Source of the DNA: Acidimicrobiia bacterium
GTDB lineage: Bacteria; Actinomycetota; Acidimicrobiia; IMCC26256; JACDBD01
NCBI GenBank assembly: GCA_031177445.1
Contig: JAPSGP010000039.1
Location: 1 to 14,274 of the forward strand
Direction of reading: 5' to 3'
Length of the DNA: 14,274 bases
Shown here: piece after piece, positions 1 to 7,040 of the stretch
Layout: each line of letters opens with the position of its first letter
How positions within the stretch are numbered: position 1 is the stretch's first letter
The notes under the pieces: model-generated
Told to the model about the DNA's origin: nothing
The model's database searches: none
Seen by the model: only the letters and a program-made list of their open reading frames with translations
Position numbers and translations under genes: made by a program

Positions 1-1593
1 TCGGCTGAGCTCGCGACCGACCTCGTCGAGCGCGTCGCGCACTGGCGGGAGCAGGTAGTCGGTCTCGATGCCGTCGACTCGCTCGCGCGTGTCAGCCAGC
101 AGCGTTGCTGCCTCCGACAAACTCGGCGTGATCTTGCGCACCTCTTCGAGCGAGACCTGCCCGCCGCGGACCCGCAGCCGCTCGGGATCGACCGGTTTCG
201 TCAGCCGCTCACCGGCCCGCGCCAGGTCGACACCCGCGTCCGAGAGCTCGCGGGCGGCCTCGAGGTTGGGCGACAGCACCGGCACGAGCAACCCGGCGGT
301 GACGAGCGGCCCACCGAGCTGGCTCCGGGCGCGGTCGAACTGCTCGGCCGCCTCCGCGAACTTCGCCGCAGCCTGGTCGGGCTCGCCGTTCCGGGCGGCC
401 TCCACCGCGGCCTCCGCGACCTGTCGCCCGTCGTCCAGCATCTCGCGCGCTTCGATGCCGGCGAGCACGGCCGGCACCGAGGCGACGATCAGCAGGACCA
501 GGCCGGCGCCTCCGATCCACAGCAACGCCCGCACCTCGGTGGCGTCGGTGTAGACGAGCTGGCGCGCGGTGATGAACGCCATGACGACGACGACGAACGC
601 AGCGATCCCGAGCCCGATCGGCTCCGGGAGCACGCCTCGCCCCACGAACACCGCGACGACCGACATCGCGAACTGCAGGAAGATCAACAGCCCGATCGCG
701 ACATCGAGCTTCATACCCCCCGCTTCCAGGCGGTGCGTGAGGTGGTCGCCCCGGTGCTTCGCGAGCGGGCAGCCGTGATGGATCCGACCGACGGCGACCA
801 TCCCCAGATCGAGCAGCGGGATCGCGAGCAGGATCGCGGGAACCGCGAGGTGCCCGGGCGCGGCGATGGGTACCTCGACCTCGATCGTGCAGATCGCGAG
901 CACGAAGCCGACCAACATGCCGCCCGACCGTCCCGGGAACAGCGACGCAGGGCGAAGGTTGTAGGCGAGGAATCCCAGGCACGCGCCGCCGAGCGCGGCG
1001 CTCATCGTCGCGATCAGCGACTGCTCCGCGAAACCGGACAGCGCGAACAGCCCGAGCGCGATCGTGGCCCCGAGCCCGGCGGTGAGCCCCGGGGTGTCGC
1101 CGAAGCCGCGGAAGGCAGTGGCGAGCGCCGCGATCCACAGCACCGTCGCCAAGAAGTCGAGCAGGGAGCCGTCGGTCGGATGGGCGCGGATGCCGCCCGC
1201 ATACGTGATGACGCCCGCCACCACGGGCGCGAAGACGACGCTGCCGAGCTGCACCCGACCGAGCTCGGCGAGCGCGCCCACCACGACCAGTCCGACCGCG
1301 ACCAGCAGCGCAACCACGAAGCGGCCGGGCAGGACGGGTGTGAACGTCAGGCCGGCGCCGATCGCGAGCGCGAGCACGACGCCGCCGAGACGCCGGCGGG
1401 GGATGTCGAGCCCCCGCTGCCGGGCGGCGCGGAGGCGGGCGGCGGCCCGGCTCGACAGCGTGGTGGGATCCGCCCGCATCAGTCGCGACGGCTTCGGCGC
1501 TCGGCGGGCGTACGCGCGCAGCGCCGCGCCCGCGGCGAGCACCACCCCGACCGCGACCGTGAAGGCCAGCGACCAGCGGGCGAGGTTCGTCAA
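1..1593 (-). CDS. WecA/MraY-like membrane protein (degenerate) fused to DUF4012-like ectodomain, 3'-truncated by window edge
   Basis: The frame is open from TTG at 1593 to the window edge (531 codons seen); an in-frame TAG lies directly before the TTG, so no earlier start exists. GGGG lies 5 nt upstream of it. Residues 1-380 hold about a dozen hydrophobic segments. Landmarks match the polyprenyl-phosphate GlcNAc-1-P transferase family: LWIAALATAF..GLTAG (152-173), NLRPASLFPGRSGG (212-225, cf. N-x-x-P-A-x-x-F-x-G-D-S-G) and a DHLTHRL signature (283-289). However, the paired Asp, the NLxDGxDG Asp residues and the Asp of GDSG are replaced (AE, RGFGDTPG, GRSG), so sugar-phosphate transfer is doubtful. 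After two further membrane segments, residues ~380-531 are helical and Ala-rich with GGPLV..LLVPVLSPNLEAAREL..AG, typical of the N-terminal part of DUF4012 proteins, probably outside the membrane. DUF4012 function is unknown. Last gene of the minus-strand series, separated from the dehydrogenase by a hairpin. The reading frame is solid; the fold assignment is fairly sure and inactivity is inferred. Confidence 0.85.
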   Translation of the reverse strand, partial: MTNLARWSLAFTVAVGVVLAAGAALRAYARRAPKPSRLMRADPTTLSSRAAARLRAARQRGLDIPRRRLGGVVLALAIGAGLTFTPVLPGRFVVALLVAVGLVVVGALAELGRVQLGSVVFAPVVAGVITYAGGIRAHPTDGSLLDFLATVLWIAALATAFRGFGDTPGLTAGLGATIALGLFALSGFAEQSLIATMSAALGGACLGFLAYNLRPASLFPGRSGGMLVGFVLAICTIEVEVPIAAPGHLAVPAILLAIPLLDLGMVAVGRIHHGCPLAKHRGDHLTHRLEAGGMKLDVAIGLLIFLQFAMSVVAVFVGRGVLPEPIGLGIAAFVVVVMAFITARQLVYTDATEVRALLWIGGAGLVLLIVASVPAVLAGIEAREMLDDGRQVAEAAVEAARNGEPDQAAAKFAEAAEQFDRARSQLGGPLVTAGLLVPVLSPNLEAARELSDAGVDLARAGERLTKPVDPERLRVRGGQVSLEEVRKITPSLSEAATLLADTRERVDGIETDYLLPPVRDALDEVGRELSR

Positions 1594-1658
1594 CTACACC
1601 CCACTTCGGCAGCGAGACTCGAGCGGCGGAGTCAAGTTTTCAGGTGATCAACCCGGGG

Positions 1659-1687
1659 CCCCGCCGGAAGCTCTGCTTCCGGCGGGG
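1659..1687 (-). terminator. Perfect 12-bp hairpin after the nucleotide-sugar dehydrogenase gene
   Basis: A 12-bp inverted repeat (arms 1659-1670 and 1676-1687, GC-rich) encloses a 5-nt loop. It begins about 30 nt past the dehydrogenase stop codon and ends 65 nt before the next start on the same strand. No T-tract follows in the minus direction, so it is a U-less terminator or an attenuating/RNA-processing hairpin. Confidence 0.6.
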
Positions 1688-1716
1688 ATTTACAGCGGCC
1701 TTGCGGAGCTCCACGA

Positions 1717-3003
1717 TCAGAGGTGCTCCACCTGGCTACCGAAGACGCGCCGCCGCGTGTCGAGCACGTACCGAGCGTGCTCGGCGACCGCCTCGTAGTC
1801 GAACACGTCGTGGTCGGTGATCACGACGACGGCGTCGGCGCCGGCAAGCTCCTCGGGTGTCAACTCCACACGCCGGAACCCATTGCCGACGTCGTCGGCC
1901 ACGTACGGGTCGACGGCCCTGACCTCGGCGCCCAGCTCGTTGAGCTGGGCCGCCAGCCGCAAAGCAGGGGCTTCGCGCGCGTCGGCGGTGTTGCGCTTGA
2001 ACGAGAGCCCGAGCAGCAGGATGCGGGCACCGCGCACCGGCTTCGACTGCTGGTTCAGCGCCACCATGAGGCGGCGAACGACGTAGGCCGGCATGTGGTC
2101 GTTGACGTCGTTGGCCAGCTCGACGAACCGGAAGTCGTGGCCCAGGCGGCGGCGCACCTGCCAGGACAGATAGCTGGGGTCGATGGGCAGGCAGTGCCCG
2201 CCGACGCCGGGACCGGGCTCGAACCGCATGAAGCCGAACGGCTTGGTCGACGCGGCGTCGATGGCCTCCCACACGTCGATGCCCAGGTCGTTGGCGAACA
2301 TCGCCAGCTCGTTCACGAGGGCGATGTTGACGTGGCGGAACGTGTTCTCCAGCAGCTTGGTGAGCTCGGCCTCCTTCGGCCCGGTGAGCGGAACCGCCTT
2401 GTCGACCAGCGTCTCGTAGAAGCCCTGCACCGCGGCCAGCGAGTCGGCGTCGATGCCCGAGACCACCTTGGGGGTGTTGGCGAGCGTCCAGACCTGGTTC
2501 CCCGGGTCGATCCGCTCGGGGCTGTAGCCGACATGGAAGTCGGGTCCGGCGGTGAGACCGGAGCCGGCTTCGAGGATGGGGACGAGCAGCTCCTCGGTCG
2601 TGCCCGGATAGGTGGTCGATTCGAGGACGACCGTGGTTCCCGCGCGCAGGTACTTGGCGATCGCGGCCCCGGCGTGCTCGATGTGCGAGAGGTCCGGGAC
2701 GCCGTCGCGCAACGGCGTGGGCACGGCGATGACACAGACGTCGAACTCGCTGCAGTCGGCGATCCGGCTCGTCGGCCGGTACCGCTCGGTGGCGAGCGCG
2801 GCGGCGAGCTCGTCGTCGGGCACGTCTTCGACGTGTGAGCTTGCGGCGGCGAGCTGCTTGACCCGCTCTTCGTCGAGCTCGTAGCCGACCACGGTGTGGC
2901 CGGCCTGCACCGCCCGCATCGCGAGCGCCAGCCCGACGTAGCCCTGGCCCACCACGACCACGCGGCAGGCGCCCGATGCACTCACGACGGGAGATTCTGG
3001 CAT
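1717..3003 (-). CDS. UDP-N-acetylhexosamine 6-dehydrogenase, WbpA/WecC type
   Basis: The product (428 aa) is an NAD-dependent nucleotide-sugar dehydrogenase that oxidises C6 of a UDP-sugar to the uronic acid in two steps in the cytosol. The N-terminal Rossmann motif is GQGYVGLA (19-26). Further family landmarks are ESTTYPGTTEE, GYSPERIDPGN, the central KLLENTFRHVNIALVNE helix, and the catalytic Cys in GVGGHCLPIDP (C271). The C-terminal UDP-binding domain has GLSFKRNTADAREAPAL. YSPERIDPGN and the overall length match the UDP-GlcNAc/UDP-GalNAc dehydrogenases (WbpA, WecC, Vi TviB) better than short UDP-glucose dehydrogenases, but the substrate is not fixed by sequence alone. Start is uncertain: ATG at 3003 is used, GTG at 2985 is an alternative, and neither has a clear ribosome site. 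It follows the 4,6-dehydratase gene by 51 nt. Confidence 0.9.
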   Translation of the reverse strand: MPESPVVSASGACRVVVVGQGYVGLALAMRAVQAGHTVVGYELDEERVKQLAAASSHVEDVPDDELAAALATERYRPTSRIADCSEFDVCVIAVPTPLRDGVPDLSHIEHAGAAIAKYLRAGTTVVLESTTYPGTTEELLVPILEAGSGLTAGPDFHVGYSPERIDPGNQVWTLANTPKVVSGIDADSLAAVQGFYETLVDKAVPLTGPKEAELTKLLENTFRHVNIALVNELAMFANDLGIDVWEAIDAASTKPFGFMRFEPGPGVGGHCLPIDPSYLSWQVRRRLGHDFRFVELANDVNDHMPAYVVRRLMVALNQQSKPVRGARILLLGLSFKRNTADAREAPALRLAAQLNELGAEVRAVDPYVADDVGNGFRRVELTPEELAGADAVVVITDHDVFDYEAVAEHARYVLDTRRRVFGSQVEHL

Positions 3004-3026
3004 CCGGAGTCAGGCGGTTGGTGGTC

Positions 3027-3049
3027 GGCCGGCAAGCCCCGGGCCGGCC
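3027..3049 (-). other. Small hairpin between dehydratase and dehydrogenase genes
   Basis: A 7-bp inverted repeat (3027-3033 and 3043-3049) with a 9-nt loop sits in the 51-nt gap after the dehydratase stop codon. It could be a weak terminator or an mRNA-stability element inside the operon. Repeats this short and GC-rich also arise by chance here. Confidence 0.3.
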
Positions 3050-3054
3050 ATCGA

Positions 3055-5010
3055 TCAGGTTTGGGGGACCGGGGTGTGCGAGCCGGTGCGGGACGAGCGC
3101 GCCGAGGTCGAACGGCCGTTGGCATGCGCGCCGGCGTCCGTGCCGGTTCCCGCCGCCACGACCTCGACCGCGGCGACCGAGAGGAGGAGCTCCCGGGCCC
3201 GGCCGTTGTCGCGCGCTTCGATGGCGTGGCGGAGCTCGGCCAGGATCGAGTCCAGCCGCTCGGGCTGCAGCCGCACGACCCCGACCGCCACCACTGCGGG
3301 ATGGCTGGTGGCCTCGGCGCGCTCTCCCTTGCCCCGAAGCTGCTCGGTGAGCCGCTCGCCGGGGCGGGGGCCGGTGATCTCGATCTCGATGTCGGTCCCG
3401 ACCTCGTAGCCGCACAGCGTGATCATGCGCTCGGCCAGCTCGTAGATGTTGACCGGTTCGCCCATTTCGAGCATCAGGACCTCGCGGTCCTGCGAGATGG
3501 CCGCCGCCTGGAGCACGAGCATGACGGCCTCGCGGGTGCTCATGAAGAAGCGGGTCATCCGCGGGTCGGTGACCGTGACCGGACCGCCGGTCGCGATCTG
3601 CCGCTGGAAGGTCGGGATCACGCTGCCCCGGCTGCCGAGCACGTTGCCGAATCGCACGGCGCAAAACAGCCGTCCCGGCGGCGTCCGCTCGAGCACCACC
3701 TGCTCCGCCAGCCACTTCGAAGCGCCCATCACATTGGTGGGCTCGGCGGCCTTGTCGGTGGAGATGAGGACCAGGCGCTCGGTGCCGTGACGCACCGCCG
3801 CCTCGACGACGTTCTGGGTGCCGATCACGTTGGTGGTGGCGGCCTCGACTGCGTAGTTCTCGAGGATCGGCACGTGCTTGTGGGCGGCGGCGTGGAAGAC
3901 GATCTCGGGGCGAACCCGGGCGAACAGCGTCTCGATGCCGCGCTCGTCGCGGATGTCGACCAGCACCTGCTCGGCGCCCTCGAGATCCTGCGCCGCTTCG
4001 TAGAGGTGAGTCTCGTCGTGGTCGACGAGCACGATCGTCTTCGGGTGGAACGTCGTGACCAGACGAGCGATCTCGGCGCCGATCGAGCCGCCGCCGCCGG
4101 TGACGAGCACGCGGCGGTTGCGCACAAGGGCGGCGACCTCGCCGAAGTCGATGTCGACCTGGTCGCGGCTGAGCAGGTCGTCGATGCTCAGGTCACGGGC
4201 GTCGCGCAGCGACGGCCGGTCGCCGATGAGCTGCTCCATGCTCGGCAGCACCTTGACCGCCACGCCGGCTACCGCCGCCCGCTCGGCGACGCGCCGGGCG
4301 ACATCGGGGCCACCCGACGGGATTGCCAGCAGCACCTGGTGCGCTTCGTGCTTCAGCACGATGGTGTCGAGCTCGTCGATCCCACCCTCGACGGGCACAT
4401 CGCTCAAGGACTTGCGCCACCACCGCTGGTCGTCGTCGACGACCGCCACGGGGCTCAGCCCCAGGTGGTCGTTGTGCTGCATCTCACGGATGATCTGGCC
4501 CCCGGCGCGCCCGGCACCAACGACGACCACACGGAGCCCCGGCGCCCGTGACGACGATCGCCGCACCGCGAAGAGGCGTGACTGGAAGCGGGTCGCGCCC
4601 ATGAGCGCGGTCGCCAGGAGCGGGCCCACGGCGCGCACCGAGATCGGTACCGAGTCGCTCGGGAACGAGAACACGACGAGCATGACGATCGTCGACGTGG
4701 CTGCGGCCAGCAGCAGGCGCTGCGCCTCCTGCACGCTGGCGTGCTGCCACATGTGCCCGTAGGCGCCCCAGACCCGGTTCGCCACGAGGTGCACCGCGAT
4801 CGCGGCCGGCAGGAACCAGCGGAAGCGCTCCCAGTACTCCGACGGAACGGAGAACTCGAATCGGAACAGGATCATCGCGGTGTAGGCCACGACGACCATG
4901 AAGGCATCGAGGATGGCGAGCTGCAGGTCGCTCGACATCCGGTTGGCGGCGCGGGCTACCCGAAGCCACGTCCTCCGCCGCTTCCGCCCCGAGTGCTCGA
5001 GGTTCGTCAC
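3055..5010 (-). CDS. Membrane UDP-HexNAc 4,6-dehydratase, WbpM/PglF/CapD family
   Basis: The product (651 aa from GTG at 5010) has four N-terminal membrane segments, a Rossmann-like domain with VVVVGAGRAGGQI, and a C-terminal extended SDR domain. The NAD motif TGGGGSIG lies at about 304-311. The catalytic region STDKAAEPTNVMGASKWLAE carries Met (428) where most SDRs have Tyr, with Lys at 432; this is normal for the WbpM/PglF class. The family converts UDP-GlcNAc to UDP-2-acetamido-2,6-dideoxy-4-keto-hexose, the precursor of QuiNAc, FucNAc or bacillosamine-type sugars. Length and layout match full-length WbpM-type proteins. The GTG start is favoured because AGGCGGG lies 8 nt upstream and because GTGA overlaps the stop of the 41-codon ORF before it; TTG at 5031 is the alternative. 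The product of the 4-keto sugar cannot be told, as no aminotransferase or 4-reductase is visible here. Confidence 0.9.
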   Translation of the reverse strand: MTNLEHSGRKRRRTWLRVARAANRMSSDLQLAILDAFMVVVAYTAMILFRFEFSVPSEYWERFRWFLPAAIAVHLVANRVWGAYGHMWQHASVQEAQRLLLAAATSTIVMLVVFSFPSDSVPISVRAVGPLLATALMGATRFQSRLFAVRRSSSRAPGLRVVVVGAGRAGGQIIREMQHNDHLGLSPVAVVDDDQRWWRKSLSDVPVEGGIDELDTIVLKHEAHQVLLAIPSGGPDVARRVAERAAVAGVAVKVLPSMEQLIGDRPSLRDARDLSIDDLLSRDQVDIDFGEVAALVRNRRVLVTGGGGSIGAEIARLVTTFHPKTIVLVDHDETHLYEAAQDLEGAEQVLVDIRDERGIETLFARVRPEIVFHAAAHKHVPILENYAVEAATTNVIGTQNVVEAAVRHGTERLVLISTDKAAEPTNVMGASKWLAEQVVLERTPPGRLFCAVRFGNVLGSRGSVIPTFQRQIATGGPVTVTDPRMTRFFMSTREAVMLVLQAAAISQDREVLMLEMGEPVNIYELAERMITLCGYEVGTDIEIEITGPRPGERLTEQLRGKGERAEATSHPAVVAVGVVRLQPERLDSILAELRHAIEARDNGRARELLLSVAAVEVVAAGTGTDAGAHANGRSTSARSSRTGSHTPVPQT

Positions 5011-5132
5011 CGCGCCGTCCCGCCTGCCCAACTCGTCCGACTCGTCCGACTCGTCCGACAGCAGGCAAGGCTACCGGCCGGCCCCGGCCCTCGACAGCTT
5101 TCGGGACCGACGAGGATGCGCTGGTCGCTCAT
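5007..5132 (-). CDS. 41-aa coupled small ORF, possible truncated gene
   Basis: A 41-codon frame starts MSDQRILVGPES and ends SWAGGTAR. Its ATG overlaps the WbsX-like stop as ATGA (5132-5129), and its TGA overlaps the GTG start of the dehydratase as GTGA (5010-5007). Such double overlap is the usual layout of a translationally coupled gene. A 9-bp sequence in three exact copies lies in frame and encodes RTSRTSRTS. The N-terminus resembles the P-loop start (ILVxGPESSGTR) of some sulfotransferase-like proteins, as recalled from memory, so this could be the stump of a larger gene after an internal deletion. It could also be a small peptide, a pure coupling device, or chance in high-GC DNA. No function is assigned. 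Confidence 0.4.
   Translation of the reverse strand: MSDQRILVGPESCRGPGPAGSLACCRTSRTSRTSWAGGTAR
5032..5058. repeat. Three exact tandem copies of a 9-bp unit (CTCGTCCGA)
   Basis: Copies at 5032-5040, 5041-5049 and 5050-5058 are identical. The unit length is a multiple of three, so copy-number change would keep the 41-codon frame open (each unit is Arg-Thr-Ser on the minus strand). It lies just upstream of the dehydratase start and may be a slippage-prone site. Confidence 0.85.
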
Positions 5133-6220
5133 CGGCCCGTGATCACCCGGCGGGTGGCTTCGAGGTAGCCCCGACCGAAGCGCTGGCATGGCTCGAGATG
5201 GTTGCCTTCGGCCCATTCGTTCCAGGCGCAGATGAACAGGAGGTTCTCCTCGGGGCTGTACGGCTCGTAGGTTCCGACGACACCCCGCAGCCATCGCTCG
5301 TACTCGGCGGGTGTGGAGTCTCGAAACACTACCCCGCCGCGCGCACGACGCGGTGTGTTGTCCCAACTGGGCGTGATCCCGGGAAATCGCTTGTACGCCG
5401 GCGCTGGTCGTTCGAGCATGCGGTCGACGAACGCCGGGTAGTCGAAGACGCGGTGCCGCCGGTACGCGCTGCGGGGATGGAACACGCGCCGCGCCGCCCG
5501 ATGGATCGGCCGCCGCCACAGGGGCCGGCCGAGATCGGTGAAGTCGGGCTGGAACTCGACCGCGGCGTCGAACCCGAGCCCGGTCGGGTCGCCCTTGTCG
5601 CGCCCGTCGAGCTCCACGCGGCAGAGGTAGAGGTCGACGCCGGCGCGGGCGGCCTCTTCCCGCCAGACCTCGACGGTGCGCCGGACGTCGGGCATCCGCG
5701 ACGCGCGGTACACGAGGAACACCGGCTTGCCGTCGATCTTCACGTATCGATCGTCGGCGAAGGCTTCCAACAGCCATTGCAGGTGCAGCCGGTCGTCCTC
5801 CTCGGAGTACTGCTGCGCGACGAGCACCTCGCTCGTGAGGCCGTCCCACGCCCGCGTCCACGGCTCGTTGGCCCAGCACAGCGCGAACGGGAAGTCGGGC
5901 TCTCCCGAGTCGAGCACCTGCTGGAACGGACGCTCGAGCAACCGCCGACCGCCGAACCAGTAGTGCCAGTAGCAGAACCCGAAGATCCCGTGTTCCCGGG
6001 CGAGCTGGGCCTGCGCCGCCCGGGTCTCGGGGACCCGGAGGTCGTAGAAGCCCAGGTCGGCAGGCAGTTGTGGCTGGTAGTGGCCGCGGAACAGCGGCCG
6101 GCCGCGCGTCACGTAGGTCCATTCGGTGAACCCCTGGCCCCACCATTCGTCGTTCTCGGCGGTCGGATGGAACTGGGGCAGGTAGAAGCTCAGCGGCCGC
6201 ACGGCCTGGGTCGGTGCCAT
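5129..6220 (-). CDS. WbsX-like protein (GH99-like / Glyco_tran_WbsX family)
   Basis: The product (363 aa) starts MAPTQAVRPLSFYLPQFHP and has the classic marks of the WbsX/GH99-like family: FYLPQFHPTAEND.WWGQGFTEW near the start, HGIFGFCYWHYWFGGRRLLERP, FALCWANEPWTR, KPVFLVYR, and AWNEWAEGNHLEP near 332-344. Members are common in O-antigen and capsule clusters; relatives in GH99 are endo-acting mannosidases or mannanases, while WbsX itself was named as a putative glycosyltransferase. Whether this one trims or builds glycan is not known. No signal peptide is seen, so a cytoplasmic role is likely. The open frame extends upstream to 6436 but overlaps kdsA and lacks family similarity there, so ATG at 6220 is chosen; it lies 16 nt after the kdsA stop, suggesting one transcript. 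Its stop overlaps the next ATG. Confidence 0.88.
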   Translation of the reverse strand: MAPTQAVRPLSFYLPQFHPTAENDEWWGQGFTEWTYVTRGRPLFRGHYQPQLPADLGFYDLRVPETRAAQAQLAREHGIFGFCYWHYWFGGRRLLERPFQQVLDSGEPDFPFALCWANEPWTRAWDGLTSEVLVAQQYSEEDDRLHLQWLLEAFADDRYVKIDGKPVFLVYRASRMPDVRRTVEVWREEAARAGVDLYLCRVELDGRDKGDPTGLGFDAAVEFQPDFTDLGRPLWRRPIHRAARRVFHPRSAYRRHRVFDYPAFVDRMLERPAPAYKRFPGITPSWDNTPRRARGGVVFRDSTPAEYERWLRGVVGTYEPYSPEENLLFICAWNEWAEGNHLEPCQRFGRGYLEATRRVITGR

Positions 6221-6236
6221 CTGGATCTGAGGTGGA

Positions 6237-7040
6237 TTACGCGGAAGTCGTCGTGCTCGAGGCGGCGCGGAGGGCGAGCAGGTCGTCGACCACTGCGGGA
6301 AGCTGATCGAGGGGGAGTGCGTTCGGACCGTCCGAGAGTGCCTTGCTCGGATCGGGGTGCACCTCGAAGAAGAGCCCGTCGCAGCCGACCGCGACTGCCG
6401 CCCGCGCGAGCGGGACGATGAACTCCCGCCGGCCACCCGACTTGCCTCCCGCCGCCCCGGGCTGCTGCACCGAGTGCGTGGCGTCGTAGACGACCCGGAC
6501 GTCCGGTTCGCGCATGATCAGCAGCGAGCGGAAGTCGACGACGAGGTCGCCGTAGCCGAACGTCGTCCCGCGCTCGCCGAGCAGGATGTCCTCGCACCCC
6601 GCGGCGCGCAGCTTCGACGTGATGAACTCGGTGTTCCCGGGATCGAGGAACTGGCCCTTCTTCACGAAGACCGATCGCCCCGTTTGGGCAGCCGCCAGGA
6701 GGAGGTCGGTCTGCCGGCACAGGAACGCCGGGATCTGCAGGTAGTCGGCGACCTCGGCGACCGGCGCGGCCTGACCGGGCTCGTGCACGTCGGTGACGAC
6801 CGGCAGCCCCGACTTGGCCTTGACCTGCGCCAGCACGTCGAGGCCCCCGTCCTGGCCCAGCCCGCGGAACGAGTCGAGCGACGTCCGATTCGCCTTGTCG
6901 AACGAGGCCTTGAACACGACCTCCAGCTCCGGCCGCCGGTTCTGGAGGTCGACCAGCACCTCGGCGATCTCGAGGCAGAGTTGCTGCGACTCGATCACGC
7001 ACGGTCCCGTGAAGAGGACGAATCGATCAGCAGGAGGCAT
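6237..7040 (-). CDS. kdsA: 3-deoxy-D-manno-octulosonate 8-phosphate synthase (Kdo-8-P synthase)
   Basis: The product (267 aa, normal family length) condenses phosphoenolpyruvate with arabinose 5-phosphate to give Kdo-8-phosphate. Diagnostic blocks are FTGPCVIES, FKASFDKANRTS (the KANR block separates KdsA from DAHP synthase and NeuB), VTDVHE, IPAFLCRQTDLL, VKKGQF, ERGTTFGYGDLVVD, DATHSVQ, FFEVHPDP and ALSDGPN. Cys14, His189, Glu226 and Asp237 match in order and spacing the metal ligands of the metal-dependent class (Aquifex Cys11, His185, Glu222, Asp233); the metal-free E. coli type has Asn in place of the Cys. ATG at 7040 begins six codons before the first conserved strand; no strong ribosome site precedes it. 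It lies 380 nt after the kdsB-kdsC fusion and 16 nt before the WbsX-like gene. The enzyme call is secure; its presence in an apparent actinobacterium is unusual. Confidence 0.95.
   Translation of the reverse strand: MPPADRFVLFTGPCVIESQQLCLEIAEVLVDLQNRRPELEVVFKASFDKANRTSLDSFRGLGQDGGLDVLAQVKAKSGLPVVTDVHEPGQAAPVAEVADYLQIPAFLCRQTDLLLAAAQTGRSVFVKKGQFLDPGNTEFITSKLRAAGCEDILLGERGTTFGYGDLVVDFRSLLIMREPDVRVVYDATHSVQQPGAAGGKSGGRREFIVPLARAAVAVGCDGLFFEVHPDPSKALSDGPNALPLDQLPAVVDDLLALRAASSTTTSA

Noticed and set aside
209..1138. 309-codon minus-strand frame
   Set aside because: It is a shifted frame within the WecA-like/DUF4012 gene; the correct frame is open for the whole 1593 bases and carries the membrane segments and motifs.
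1723..2838. Long plus-strand open frame opposite the dehydrogenase gene
   Set aside because: It is antisense to a gene with clear family motifs; its product is rich in His, Val, Arg and Gly with no motif, as expected of a high-GC shadow frame.
1736..3715. 659-codon minus-strand frame across the dehydratase/dehydrogenase junction
   Set aside because: It is an Arg/Ala-rich alternative frame through two well-supported genes on the same strand.
2896..4551. 551-codon plus-strand frame
   Set aside because: It is antisense to the 4,6-dehydratase; the repetitive Asp/Gly/Leu/His composition reflects codon bias of the real strand.
5032..5058. Iteron-type origin or binding-site array
   Set aside because: The units are only 9 bp, exactly codon-sized, inside a coupled reading frame, with no replication gene or AT-rich DNA nearby.
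4898..6421. 507-codon plus-strand frame
   Set aside because: It is opposite the WbsX-like gene, whose motifs are unmistakable.
6221..6436. N-terminal extension of the WbsX-like protein
   Set aside because: It lies entirely over the 3' end of kdsA, is Ser/Arg-rich and unlike the family; family similarity starts right after ATG 6220.
6237..7040. DAHP synthase or NeuB instead of KdsA
   Set aside because: The FDKANRTS, CRQTDLL and DATHSVQ blocks and the 267-aa length are specific to Kdo-8-P synthase.
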